64,000 nt of DNA, taken from Amaranthus tricolor (taxonomy: Eukaryota > Streptophyta > Magnoliopsida > Caryophyllales > Amaranthaceae). The translations under genes were made by a program, and so were the position numbers. Under the pieces are notes generated by a model. That model was not told the DNA's origin, ran no database searches, and worked only from the letters and a program-made list of their open reading frames with translations. This document shows, piece by piece, positions 11,291-21,318 of the stretch. How positions within the stretch are numbered: position 1 is the stretch's first letter; each line of letters starts with the position of its first letter. The DNA is taken from positions 15,569,837 through 15,633,836 of the forward strand of contig NC_080060.1 of assembly GCF_026212465.1 (NCBI RefSeq), in the 5' to 3' direction.

Positions 11291-11985
11291 GTTTTTCACA
11301 ATTTATCTGATTTAATTATTTCGATTTTAAATATTTTTAATTGTGTATGTTTTAAAAATTATTAAAAATTAATATTAATAAAATTTAAATTTAAACGAAT
11401 TAAATAAAATTTTACTTTATTATGTTTCAACTTATAGATTTTACATAAAATACTGATTTTACGTAAATGAAATAATTTTTTTGAATTGAAGTGAGTATCT
11501 AGTATTTTAATGCTTGTATTTATTTGCTTGAGGGTTAAGGAAATATCTGATTTAGAATGTTTCACCATATTTTAGACGTCCTCTTGCAATCCGGAGCTAA
11601 GCCTACAATTGATGTAGACATTTAACTCTGCTAGATTTTATAGAATTTGAACAATTAGAAGAATACCTACTAAGAATTTGTTGAGAATTCATTGCTTGAG
11701 AGAGAAAACATGTATATGAAAAGTAAAAGATTAAAGAAGATGAAGATTATATAGGTGTTGATCATAGGTTTGTTAAATTTAGTTTCCTTTTTTTTTAAAA
11801 ATATTATTATTTGAGTTAATTGGTTCTTTAGGTCATAAAATGAAGGATGTCTTCTAAAAGAAAATCAAGAGAAATGTGAGATTTTTTAATAGAAAACTAA
11901 ATCTTTAATTTTTTTTTTTAAAAAAACACCACGATGAAATTTTTAAGAATAGCTTTTTTTTACTTTAAAATAAGCTTATAAACAC
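11291..11985. other. AT-rich sequence without recognised feature
   Basis: No gene, terminal repeat or known element was recognised on either strand. Confidence 0.4.
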
Positions 11986-12219
11986 GAATTAATTGCGAAT
12001 TACAGTATTAATGTTTAGTTGTTTTTGCGAATTATTGCCTTATTTTTTTTTCTATGCGAATTAAAGCCTCCGTAGTTCATTTTTTTACCACTATTTAGGC
12101 CAGGTGACCGCTTCTGTACAAAATAAGCGGTTGATCAGCATTTTTACCTTTGACGTTTTCTATTTTCATTGTATTAACTGATGTGGGTTAACATTTAACC
12201 CAAGCAACTACCAACCTAC
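11986..12219 (+). repeat. MULE left terminal inverted repeat
   Basis: It pairs with 16467-16701. The inner part (from about 12100) is better conserved than the outer part. Confidence 0.85.
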
Positions 12220-12542
12220 GAACAATATTATTTTACTGCCTCATATTGAATTCCCCCCCCCCCCCCATTTACCCCTCCCTGTTCCATCACCATCAACATC
12301 AAGCTTTTCGAAAAGTTCAACAGTGGGCATTCATCCGCCATTGCTGAGCTTCAAGAAAGGTAACTTCTTCTTTCCTTCTTGTTTCATTAACTGAATTTTG
12401 GTTTTTGGTGTTTGATTATGCTATAATGTCGACATTTAGAGTTATTTGGTTTGTAATTTCTTAATTTTGAAGTTCTATTATGCACTTAGAATATTTAGGG
12501 TTCCTGAAGATTAGCACTATCAGTTGTTGAATTTTGCCATTA

Positions 12543-12809
12543 CAGATGACACTTTCTAATAATTCAGTTAAATTAAGAGCATTTCATGGGGGTAAGTTCG
12601 TTAAAGAAGGAGATAGTGTTAGTTATGTTTATGGGTTTGTGCACACTGGAATAGTTGCACCTATAGTTGATTATTGCTTCACATATGTTTATGGTATTGT
12701 GAGAAGAACATTAGGCTTGAAAATACCCTTCAAACTATACTATAAAGAGGAAGGTAAAAGTATCAAAGAGGGAAAGAGACTAATAAAAGATGAAATAGAA
12801 TCTTTTTAG
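12543..12809 (+). pseudogene. mudrA-like N-terminal (PB1-like) segment
   Basis: The ATG at 12543 opens 88 codons beginning MTLSNNSVKLRAFHGGKFV, with YVYGFVHTGI and later IVRRTLGLKIPFKLYYKEEG. The HGGKFV...YV.G...V...LG....LYY pattern is that of the PB1-like domain at the N-terminus of plant MuDR-type transposases. A stop at 12807 ends the frame, and the expected continuation (DVDTDFIN) appears in another frame, so an indel or intron separates it from the next segment. It is part of one original transposase gene with the segments that follow. Confidence 0.7.
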
Positions 12810-12853
12810 GTACTTTGGATGTTGACACTGATTTTATTAATTTATAAGTGGTG

Positions 12854-13480
12854 ATGGAGGAAGGGAGCCCACAAAAGGGAACCACCAAAGATAAGTATCT
12901 TCTTAGGAGAAGCCCTAGGAATTTGACCACATCTTACATTGATTCTCCGAGTAGACCACATGTGAATAGTCCACCTTATAGTAATCACTCTACACAATAC
13001 CCCATACCTGATTGTGAGGTATTGGAGGTATTAAATATTCCCCCACTTACTGTCTCTCAACCACCATCTAGATCTAAACCCAATCCACTGAATTCTCATT
13101 CAATCCCTAGACAAAAACTCCCCGTCAAAAGGAAGAAGACCCAAACACCACCACCTACATTCAAACCACCTCCTCCTCCACCACCTGAACCTAAGACTAT
13201 ATTAAGAGTGAAGCATGCTGCAAGGAGAGGTGCTACACCTCTAAAAAGGAAGTCAACACCACCTTCACGCATTCCAACACCATCAACTACTATTCCAACT
13301 CCCCTTTCTTCTCCCCCAACACCAACTCCACCTTCACCAGCTGTTGATCTTCAACCACCCTGTATTGAACCCACACCACCATGCATTGATCCAACACCAC
13401 CCTACACAACCCCTACACCAACTTCACCACCTACATCTAACCCAGCACAACACATAGATAGTATAATGATTCTAAAGTAG
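12854..13480 (+). pseudogene. Proline-rich linker of mudrA-like gene
   Basis: The frame opens at ATG 12854 (MEEGSPQKGTTKDKYLLRRS) for about 208 codons. From about residue 70 it is very rich in Pro, Thr and Ser (many PPPP and TPPP runs) with basic patches RKKTQ and KRKS. Plant MuDR-type proteins often have such a variable linker between the PB1-like and DNA-binding parts. It lies between those two parts here, so it is read as a linker and not as a separate gene. It ends at TAG 13478. Confidence 0.55.
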
Positions 13481-14239
13481 ATAGATGACTTTGATGATAG
13501 TATAGTGTAGCTTAGTTCTCTGAAAATGCTGGAGAAACTGTTTTAGATGATATTAATAGGGCTGCAGCTGATGGGTGGTTTTCCCATGTTGAAGGATGTT
13601 GGAAAGAAAGTTTCTATGATGAGGATCAAGATTATGCTTCTGATGAGCTACTGTCAGAAAAATTAGAGAAAGGAGGAAGAAGGTATCCACTTTTTAACCC
13701 TGAAACTGATTTTAGTAGGAAGATTAATTTAAAGACTAGATTGGTATTTCCAAATGTTGAGATTTTAAGAGTAGCAGTTCAACATGCTGTAGAGAATAAG
13801 TATGATTTTTTTTCTTTACTCGTACAACATTTGATGCTATTTGTGTGGATAGATGTGATAAGTGTCCATGGAATAAGAAATATTTTGTGAGAAGTAGGTG
13901 TACATGTGACAAGTAGACTTGTCATTTTTACATTTATGCAGGCAAATTGAGGGAAGACCAAACAATGCAGATAAAGATATGTAGGTTAGAACATCAATGT
14001 AGGAGTAAGCATCATACTAGGAAGATTACTAGCAAATTTCTTTTTGTGGGTATCTTGAGGTTTGGAAAAGATATTCAGAGTGGGATTTAGTCAATGGCCT
14101 TCAGAATATAGTGAAGGAAGGTTATGGGATTGTTATGGGTTATCATAAATACTGGTATGCTAGGGCTAAAGCCAAAATTATGCTTTATGATGATGGTGCC
14201 GAGCAGTACTAAAAGGTTTATGAGTATGCAACAACTGTT
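13481..14239 (+). pseudogene. MuDR DNA-binding domain segment, frameshifted
   Basis: Pieces in different frames give GGRRYPLFNPETDFSRKINL, LKTRLVFPNVEILRVAVQHA and, after a frameshift near 13818, CDKCPWNKKYFVRSRCTCDK, then KLREDQTMQIKICRLEHQC. The order (F..L.VGM.F.....R.AV, C..C.W...., H.C) is the usual MuDR DNA-binding domain with its Cys/His cluster. Several stops break it. The C-terminal half runs into the catalytic domain beginning near 14240. Confidence 0.65.
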
Positions 14240-14491
14240 TTGAAATACAATCTAGGTAGCATTGCGTTGGTTGGGGTAGTGACAGGTCTTGAAAGACCTC
14301 TGTTCCAAAAGATGTTTATGTATTTGAAGCCTATTTTGGATGGGTTTTTAGCAGATTGTAAACCAATTATAGGACTAGATGGTTGTCATTTGACTGGTGT
14401 GTACCCTGGTATTTGTCTAACAGCTGTGGGTAAGGATGGAAAAAATAATATGTACCCCTTAGCATGGGCTGTTGTGAATGTTACTGAATAA
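14240..14491 (+). pseudogene. MULE transposase domain, first catalytic Asp part
   Basis: It is open for 83 codons with the motif PIIGLDGCHLTGVYPG followed by LTAVGKDGKNNMYPLAWAVV. The Asp in LDGCHL is the first catalytic residue of the MULE DDE domain. The frame ends abruptly at VNVTE. The next coding segment picks up about 150 residues further on in the family order, so the second Asp and the Glu region are missing here. The deletion makes this copy non-autonomous. Confidence 0.85.
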
Positions 14492-15260
14492 CATGTGCGA
14501 GTCTTTCAACCACGTTTTAAAACATGCTAGGGATAAGCCAATCTTAACACACATGGAATGGATGCGTAGGTATATAATGCAAAGGCATCACAGCAAGAGA
14601 GAGGGTGTGTTGGCATTGCAGCGTGGGCTTTTGCCTTATGTAAAAAAGCAATTTGATTGGGCCACTGAAGCATACAAAGGCTGTGTTGTTAGGGTTGCAA
14701 GCAGCACCCTTTTTGAAGTAGACTATAAAGAACACATGCCTATTTGACTTAGTGGAGAAGTCTTGCACATGTTACAGGTGGCAGCTTACTGGAATTCCTT
14801 GCCATCATGCTTACACTACAATAATGGAGAGTAGGGGAAATCCTGAGGAGTTTGTGCATGAATATTACAACAACGCTACATATGCAAAGGCATATGCACC
14901 TATCATTAAGCCTATTCCTGGACCATCAGATTGGGACCTAACAAACACACTCAACTTGATCCACCACCATAAAAGAAGCTACTTGGCAGACCATCAAGGA
15001 AGAAGAGAAGACTTGAACCTAGTGAGAAGAAGAAAAACACAAAGAAGTAAAAACTGGGAGCTGAAAAGGTTGGGAAGGAGGTTTGTAAGAAAACCAAATG
15101 CTTTGTGTGCATGGAAGTTGGTCACAACAAAACGAATTGCAAAGCTACTACACCAACACCAGGGCCTGAATCAAAAGAAAAAGGGGGAAGGCTTATGGAG
15201 GATAACCTTTTTGTTGAAAAAAACAAGAGCTAAGATGCTTAAAAATCAAACTTCCACATA
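14478..15260 (+). pseudogene. MULE transposase C-terminus with SWIM zinc finger and zinc knuckle
   Basis: Starting in MLLNNMCESFNHVLKHARDK, the frame shows the helical region after the DDE core, RYIMQRHHSKREGV. After a stop near 14746 comes VEKSCTCYRWQLTGIPCHHA, a SWIM zinc finger (C-x-C ... C-x-H). EEFVHEYYNNATYAKAY follows, as in other MULE transposases. In another frame at about 15100-15145 the sequence gives CFVCMEVGHNKTNC, a CCHC zinc knuckle, so a frameshift occurred between 15000 and 15100. DNA binding and complex assembly are the expected roles; the gene is inactive. Confidence 0.82.
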
Positions 15261-15914
15261 GGTAAAACATCTTTATATTGTACATATGCAGACTATTTAA
15301 TGGATGCTATTTAATTTGCAGGCTAGCACTAATTTGTCTCAAGCTTCAGCATCAAATTTCTCTCAAGCATCAACTGTTGTAAATGACAAAGACTATCCAG
15401 ATAGCCCGATACCTGTTTGTTTGTAAAGGCTAATGTAGAGTATAAGTACTTGCTTAGTATATGTATGTAACTAAGTAGGAATTATGTATGTTTTTTTGGA
15501 TGGAACGTTGGGATGGATGTATTTTTATGTACTTTCTAATAGTAAGGATGTATGTATTTTTCAACTGTCCATGAATTGAGTGATTCATGTTTTATTAATG
15601 ACAAATTTGCTAATATGTGCTTAAAACAGTTAAGTTGGATGTATTATTATGTATGTAACAATTTGTGTTATGAGGATATATTATGAATCATGGATGGAAC
15701 AATTTGGAAGTAAATGTGAAAATTGCAACCAAATTTAAACTTTCGATTATACAAAAACACATACATAAAACGTTTTCGATTACGCAAAACATTGCATACA
15801 TTATAGTGCTATTCAATCACCATTCCTAAATAAAGTAACTAATTAGCCAACTAACAACAATAACTACAATAATACAGTTCATAATCAATCCACATCTTCA
15901 AACCCTCTGTGCGT

Positions 15915-16245
15915 AAAACATCTTCATCATGATTCTATCAAATGTTTTTTTTCGAATCTTGTTGTTCGCCAATTCTGAATTTCTTTGGAAAATTTCAACC
16001 TCCCTTGAAGCTTACTCTTTTCTTCCATTAGCTTCAAGATCAAATCTTTCTACCAATAAATCATGTCGTTATCCACCCACTGGAAATAGTTGCAACCCCT
16101 GGTATTGCTGTGCACAATGTAGTCAGGGCAAGCAACAAACCTTCGACCAGGAATTTTAGTAGTCCGCCCACGTTGAACAGTGACATCATACCTATTGTAG
16201 ACTTTCACTTCTCATGGCTCAAAGAACAAATTGACATCTGCGAAA
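15915..16245 (-). pseudogene. GRF-type zinc-finger relic inside MULE
   Basis: The minus strand reads YNRYDVTVQRGRTTKIPGRRF, then VACPDYIVHSNTRGCNYFQW and VDND, followed by a stop and a Lys/Glu-rich helical stretch (LMEEKSKLQGRLKF). GRRF, a Cys after two residues, and GCNYFQWVD are the signature of GRF zinc fingers. The first Cys pair expected upstream is not visible. It lies between the transposase gene and the right inverted end, in opposite orientation, so it moved with the element. Whether it is a captured host gene fragment or a second element gene is open. Confidence 0.65.
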
Positions 16246-16466
16246 GCTGAAATTAGGGTTCGAAGTTTCAAATCGAAATTTAGGGTTTTTAAGGAAGAAC
16301 AAAACCGTATGAATTTTTCTAACCTGAATTGCAGTTAATTAATGTACAAAATAGAAGAAAAAAGAAAATTTTACCTTCTTCAACAATGAAGCCCATAAAA
16401 ATGGTTGTCTTTGATGCCAACACAGTGACGAAAGGGAGAAGAGGTTTTTAAAGGAAGATGGGTAGA

Positions 16467-16701
16467 GTAGGTTGGCAGTTGCTTGGGTTAAATGTTAACC
16501 AACGTCAGTTAATTCAATGGAAATAGAAAAAGTCAAAAGTAAAAACGCTGGTCAACTGGTCATTTTGTACGGATCGGGGCACCTTGCTTGAATTGTGGTC
16601 AAAATTGAACTATAGAGGTTGTGATTCACAAAAAAAAAAAACATCAAGGCTGTAATACGCACAACCACTAAAGATTAACATTGTAATCTACAATTAAATT
16701 C
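16467..16701 (-). repeat. MULE right terminal inverted repeat
   Basis: Its reverse complement matches 11986-12219 with point differences and small indels. Confidence 0.85.
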
Positions 16702-17203
16702 AAAAAAACAAAATTTCTTAGAGCATCACCAACTAGTAAAAAAAACTAAGCAAGTAACCTAACGTTTAATAGTTACAGTTCCTATTAATATAACTCGCTT
16801 CTTAAATGTCGCCACTCTTTTCATTATGTTTTGTAGAACTCCTTTGCGGTTCAGTCGTGTGTTTCAAGCGACTAGCCAGTTCCACTCTCTTTAAATATTC
16901 AAATTTTAAATTTATAATCATAATCAATACTTATCGAATCATTTTGCTTACCAAATTTTTCAGCCTCGTGCTCAATTAGAGAAATAATTAAATAAAATTT
17001 CTTAAGGACGAGATTCACATTTCAAAATATAAAAGGACAACAACACAATAATAATCGTGACCACAAATAATATAACCCTAAAATAATGTTAAGATAATGT
17101 TGACATGAATATCTAACGGCCTTCTATCAGTAAAACACACTCCTAGGAAAAACTACTCCAAATCCCAATTCAGATGACACAACTTAATTGGTCATTAAAC
17201 TCT
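16702..17203. other. AT-rich sequence between MULE and copia element A
   Basis: No gene was recognised. It is the left flank of the insertion of element A; its last bases ACTCT are the left target duplication. Confidence 0.4.
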
Positions 17204-18360
17204 TGTAGAAATGCAAATAGATAATCGAATGCAACAAGAAGGCGGGGTGAATTGTTGTGTATTAAGTTTAAGATTTTTGCCTCTAATTTTGCGGAATTAT
17301 CACAATAAAATAAAACTCAAACTTAAAATGAAAAAGATAAAAGGAGACAACGATTTTACGTGGAAACCTTCTTGGCATAAGAAGGAAAAACCACGACCCC
17401 CCGTGATTTCAAAATTCTCACTATGTTTTAGGCAATCAATTACAATCACATAAAACAATTTGCTTCACTTGAAGCTTCTCTATTCTAGGCCTATTTCTCT
17501 TTCTTTTCTCTTTCTTCTTCTCTTTCTCTTCTCACGCTTCTATTGAAGCTTCTCTATTCCCCTAGACTTCCCTTAAGTCTAGTTATAATAAAACACACAA
17601 ATACCCTTACAAGGCCAAATTCTGAAAAGGATAAAAATTAAATAATTGCGTTAAAAAAAATATAATAAATTAATTGGCATAGTTCCTATTTCCCTTTATG
17701 GACACTCTCGGATGCTCTTTCGGTTTGAGCATAGTTCCTCCTATTTATAGTGGGAACAGCCGGCAGTTACCTTAGACATATCTACCACTATCCTACACGT
17801 TCTCAAAAGAAAAAGATAGTGGAATGCCAAAAATAGACTTCCGGCTATCATTTGCTCAAAGTGGAAAACGGCTCCTTCAAGCTAAAAATAGCATAGGAGT
17901 TAAAACAAAAAATCCTAATTAAAAGGAGATCTTTTTCAAAAAGAATAAGTCTTAGGCTATTTTTTAACAACCTAAAAATAGTTTTGCCAACAAATTTATT
18001 AATTAACTAAGCAATTAATTTAACTCTTAACTGTTACATCAACTTAAAACAGAAAATAAATTATTTGCAATTTTCCAGCTGATGTTTTCTTCAGACCTGC
18101 GACGTGGGAACAGTGTATAGTCTCCATCTACAACTTCTGTCAGATTGTCAACTTTGGAAACAGTAGACCGCCTGTCTACTTTTAACTTCCTAAGCATTTA
18201 TCTAACTTCTTGGATATTCTAAGACACGTACAACTTCCACGAACCAAGTCATAGGCTTCATCAACGATTTTAACAAAATTGGATATTTACCTACAAGACA
18301 ATCTCTAAAACATGTTTGTTTATTTAAAAGTGAAGTTCATCAAAACTTAAGAGGCCAACA
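17204..18360 (-). repeat. 3' LTR of copia element A (left side)
   Basis: It runs TGTAGAAATG ... AGGCCAACA on +, so TG...CA in either orientation. It is 1157 bp against 1186 bp for the partner, with visible point changes and a longer insertion in the partner around 26720-26750. Confidence 0.92.
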
Positions 18361-18374
18361 AATTCCCCCTTTTT
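18361..18374 (-). other. Polypurine tract of element A
   Basis: AAAAAGGGGGAATT on minus directly precedes the TGTTGGCC start of the 3' LTR. Confidence 0.8.
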
Positions 18375-19132
18375 GATGAAGACAAACTTATAAACAAACT
18401 TAAGTAAAATAGAGTAAAATAAAATTTTTAGAGCATACTAGAGATTAAAGCAACTCTAAATAACTTAGCAAATCAACTCGTTACAATATAATTTACCAAG
18501 CATGCATAAAACAATTTACTCTATATTAAAAACATAATATCAAATATGTTTTCAAATAATTTTTCCAAAAAAATAGTTAAATTAGCACAAATCCAAATTA
18601 ACACAAATCCTTAAGTATTATAAAAAATAACAGCTTTGAAGAAAACACATTCAGAACAACATTCAGAACAACACTTAATCAATGTATTCATAAACTTAAC
18701 AACACAGATGATTTTAAGCTAGCAATCAGATAATAAATTCATAATCACAATTATGCATATTAACTTCCAATATTGGAGCAATATAACAATATAAATCAAT
18801 CAAGATATGGAGCCTGTGTATTCACAGCTCCTCTTAAGTTTGTGCATATCTTCCCCCTTTTGTCATCAATCAAAAAGAAATAGGAAGAATCAAACCACAA
18901 CACAAACCATATAGATTTGTCATTGGGGAAAATAAGACACGGTAAATGAAAGCAAGCACCATAAAAAGCAAACCAAATATGCACATGATTAATATCACAG
19001 ACCAAGAAAGAAATTGTAGCAGCAGTTCAACAAAAGAAATACAATTTTTTACCCCAGATGGTACAAAAACAAAAGTCAAATTGTTTGATAGATATTAGGG
19101 CCAATAAATCATTAAAAACGTAGGAAGAGGAA
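18375..19132 (-). other. 3' untranslated part of element A
   Basis: No gene. The equivalent part of element B holds the CACTA insertion; the uninterrupted target is readable here near 18830-18842. Confidence 0.7.
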
Positions 19133-20819
19133 TCAAGGAGCAGTCTCATCTTCATCTATGAACTCGGTCTGCACTTCAACTGTGTCCAACTTTGCACCAA
19201 GACGGTTTTCCATCTGGATGAGCTGATCAACAATTGAGGCCAGTGAGACGCGAGTTTCATCTTGAAAAGCAATAAATTGAGACTGGAGGTCTTGGAGCGT
19301 GGATAGTATGGGATCTGAAGAAGCTGCAGGAACAGAATCAAAATTAGCACAACCAGTACCTTGTGAAGTGTGTGATTGAAATGGTGGTGGTGTAAACTGG
19401 ACAGGTGATTGTGGTGGTGATGGAACTTGTTGTGGTGGTGATGGAACTTGTTGTTGTGGTGGAGTGGTTGTCTTGGGAGAAGGAGGTGCATTTGTTGTAG
19501 GCTCAGAGATGGTGTCAGATGTGATTTCATCAACCATAGCAGCCTTATGCTTAGAAGCTAACTTTTCCTCCGAATTAAATCAGCCTTCTTCCTAAGTGCT
19601 ATCACAATCTCCTCATCACTAGAGTCACTGCAGAGATTGTGATTATCATTATCTTTCAAGGCTTCCTCTTGTTCTTTTGTTTCCCCCTTATTTGCTGCTT
19701 CTCCCTGTTCCCATTTTCCTGCTTTTTCAGTGTTCGCAGCGGGGACAGGCTCCTGCTCCTTATCCTCCTTACTTGATTTTTCCTTTTCTTCCTCAACCCT
19801 TTCTTCTTCTGATTCAACTTCAACAACCTCCTCCAAATCATGCATCAAAATCCCTTCATCATTCAGTTTTAGGTGCAAGTTATGTAAGCTTTTGGCACCT
19901 ATTTTCATGTTAGGACCCATAGGGAACTGCAAGTCATCTAGAGGTACACTAAATTTATTGAAAATCCATGTCAACAACCCCCATATCCAACAAAGCTCTT
20001 CTTTTTAATGCAATCCGACAAATGAGATATCATCAACGAAGGAAAGTTTACTTTAATATGATTTTCCTTGCAATAAATTAAGGTGGCATCACGCAAACTC
20101 ACTTCACTACGTTTGGAATTTCTTGGTAAGATGAATCTGCGTGCAATGTTATACAATAATTTATGCAGAGGAGACAAAACGTTGTGACTAATCTTCCCTT
20201 TCTTTTGCTCAACCCCTAAGAATTTCAGAATCGTTCGTTTATTAATGCCAGAGAATACTATTTTCGAGCCAACATAATAAGTATCAAAACCAACAGCAGG
20301 GACATTAAACCATTCCCCCAACATCAAACTGTTAAATTCTATTTTTATTGCCCTAACAGTGCTGGAACATACTCCATTATCAATAGCAAAGTTTGAAATA
20401 TATTCACGCATAAGGTTTGGAAATATACGGTTGCAACAGAAATCAGACATTAGTATTTCCCAATTTTGATTTGCCAATATGGCGTGAAGTTGTGGGAAGG
20501 GAGTAGAATCATACCAGTACTTGTCTAAGCCAAATCCTACAGACATTTCCTTGGAAATCTCTTCGGTACTATTGGGATTAGCAAGCTTCGAACGTTTGGC
20601 TGTTCTGGATGATGAACCACCTTTTGGTGTGGTGATGTGGCGTTTGTTTTTGGCATGCATAGATGAGGGTATTGGGTTTTCACTTTGAGTTTCAGTAGAT
20701 GAGGATGGTGCAGCATCAAGCAGAGGTGGAGGATGAACGACTTTGAGAGGTTGTGGTTGAGAAATTTTACCGGCTTTTGGGATTTTCTTGCTAGAGTTTG
20801 AAGATTTAGGAGTTTTCAT
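19133..20819 (-). pseudogene. Extra ORF after pol of element A (env-like ORF of SIRE group)
   Basis: The start is placed at ATG 20819 (MKTPKSSNSSKK) because element B begins at the equivalent Met. Conserved core: FGLDKYWYDSTPFPQLHAIL, IFPNLMREYISNF, LMLGEWFNVPAVGFDTYYVG and HKLLYNIARRFILPRNSKRS. A frameshift near 19975 moves to the frame GPNMKIGAKSLHNLHLKLND with a long acidic Glu/Lys tract, and a second break near 19545 leads into a Pro-rich stretch and a C-terminal coiled-coil-like end. SIRE-type elements carry such an ORF, called env-like; no clear membrane anchor is seen here. Function unknown. Confidence 0.75.
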
Positions 20820-21318
20820 TTTGATTTTGAAATGCTTTGAGAGAAGGAAGATGATGAGTGACGGTTGCTTGAGAGAAGTGAGAAGGTGTAGGAGGTGTGA
20901 CGTGAGGAAGGGTTTTAATAAATGGGTGAAAGGACGGTTATCTAAAGGTTCCATACTTTAATGCATTTAATCATTTCAATTGAAATCCAGTGGTTGATGA
21001 AGAGTTGGGACGTATCCAAATAAACCAATTCCCATTTTTCAAATAATTTGAGTTGACCATAAAAAAAATAAAAAAAATAAAAAAAATAAAAAATATGAAA
21101 CTTGAAAAATGATATTATCATATTATCTAAAGTAAATAATGAACACATGCTGCTTTGGTCTGATCAATTCAAAATATGCAATCAGGAAAACATTCATAGT
21201 ACGTACTTTATTAATAGTATACTTGATCCCTTCAATAATTGATTTTCAATCAAGATTTTGTGGTTGATTTCACCTTTTCAATTTCATGATGCTTCATGCA
21301 GAATTTTTGCTATCAACT

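Larger units (their letters stand above)
11986..16701 (+). mobile_element. Mutator-like element (MULE) with long inverted ends
   Basis: Left end 11986-12219 and right end 16467-16701 are inverted copies of about 235 bp with scattered mismatches; shared blocks include TTAACATTTAACCCAAGCAACT. Inside lie a broken mudrA-like gene (12543-15260) and a GRF-type zinc-finger relic on the other strand (about 15915-16245). Long inverted ends and this transposase type are diagnostic of MULEs. A 9-bp target duplication could not be read, because the outermost bases have diverged. Confidence 0.88.

Noticed and set aside
12253..12266. Run of 14 C in the MULE leader as a regulatory site.
   Set aside because: A simple homopolymer with no supporting context; may also be a sequencing problem.
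17211..17453. ORF in the LTR of element A, also 26254-26511, 41685-42101 and 59238-59654.
   Set aside because: LTR sequence read by chance; present in every LTR of the family, without a domain, with frames varying in length.
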